Source: Cohaesibacter marisflavi (GTDB lineage: Bacteria > Pseudomonadota > Alphaproteobacteria > Rhizobiales > Cohaesibacteraceae). From it: a stretch of 64,000 nt of DNA. The DNA is taken from the NCBI RefSeq assembly GCF_900115225.1, contig NZ_FOVR01000004.1, positions 372,001 through 436,000 of the forward strand. The letters are read 5' to 3'. Below, in pieces: positions 63,834 to 64,000 of this stretch. Below the pieces are notes generated by a model. That model made no database searches, had not been told where the DNA came from, and saw only the letters and a list, made by a program, of their open reading frames with translations. A program made the translations under genes and the position numbers. Within the stretch, counting starts at the first letter, position 1, and each line of letters begins with the position of its first letter.

Positions 63834-63862
63834 TACATATTCCTCGTACTTTCCGCGGGACC

Positions 63863-64000
63863 TTAACGGTTGAACGGGAAGTTGAATTCTGTCAGAAGGG
63901 CGCGTGCTTCATCATCACTGCTCGTGCTTGTGCAGACGATGATGTCCATGCCCCAGATCTGGTCAACTTTGTCATATTCGATCTCTGGAAAGACGATATG
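63863..64000 (-). CDS. rplE: 50S ribosomal protein L5, C-terminal part (truncated by the window)
   Basis: Only the last 45 residues and stop are present: [20 protein letters not shown] and then the C-terminal [14 protein letters not shown], the well-conserved L5 ending. The 5' part lies beyond base 64000. The stop lies 29 bp before the rpsN start. Confidence 0.95.
   Translation of the reverse strand, partial: HIVFPEIEYDKVDQIWGMDIIVCTSTSSDDEARALLTEFNFPFNR

Noticed and set aside
1-64000. CRISPR arrays, insertion sequences, integrases and phage genes
   Set aside because: I saw no regularly spaced repeats, no transposase or integrase motif and no attachment-like duplication flanking any block.

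Overview
This window reads as chromosomal DNA of an alphaproteobacterium, most likely a marine member of the Hyphomicrobiales (Rhizobiales). The evidence is the gene content: a clpS-clpA pair, a DUF1489 gene, a degP-rarA-crcB-rluC-HAD-ATP12 run, a propionyl-CoA carboxylase pair, alphaproteobacterial-type ribosomal proteins, and a short adenylate kinase inside the spc/alpha ribosomal cluster. A genus such as Cohaesibacter would fit, but the sequence alone does not prove it. I see no prophage, transposase, CRISPR array or integron. Gene density is high and most genes have recognisable families.

Layout. 1-2.2 kb: clpS and the first 622 codons of clpA (minus). 2.7-13 kb: housekeeping and small accessory genes. 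These are a SPOR-tailed D,D-carboxypeptidase, a VWA/J-domain pair, DUF1489, an SDR epimerase, an ArsR (SqrR/BigR-like) regulator with a single-domain rhodanese, a 41-codon membrane peptide, DUF599, an EamA transporter, SH3 and VOC proteins, and MgtE. 13.2-21.7 kb: a cobalamin-riboswitch-headed block on the minus strand containing outer-membrane receptor, BtuF, BtuC, BtuD, ExbB, two ExbD, TonB and adenosylcobinamide amidohydrolase CbiZ. This is a self-contained corrinoid uptake and salvage system with its own energising complex. 22-26.3 kb: a cupin/CMD pair divergent from a LysR regulator, a DEAD-box helicase, and a cold-shock protein followed by a 53-codon basic protein.

26.7-39.3 kb: a UDP-glucose 4-epimerase-like gene, then a complete AI-2 (Lsr) locus. 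lsrF-A-C-D-B-G-E is on minus. lsrR-lsrK is divergent on plus and followed by a small cupin and a PdxY-type pyridoxal kinase. The lsrF/lsrR gap carries four TGATCA-centred sites that look like operators.

39.4-49 kb: an AEC transporter, tRNA-Leu(GAG), a stand-alone FliN-like protein, lipB, pccA, the folP-folB-folK operon, an FMN reductase, a two-TM ion channel and pccB. 49.2-55 kb: degP-rarA-crcB-rluC-HAD-ATP12, a tight minus-strand operon. 55.3-55.8 kb: an unrecognised membrane protein. 55.9-64 kb: the ribosomal cluster in reverse (rplQ, rpoA, rpsK, rpsM, adk, secY, rplO, rpmD, rpsE, rplR, rplF, rpsH, rpsN, end of rplE), with a strong internal promoter before rpsM and unusual hairpins in two of its wider gaps.

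How they work together: the two most coherent systems are B12/corrinoid acquisition and AI-2 uptake and processing. Both read as complete, single-locus modules. Everything here is read by eye; no database search or fold computation was run.
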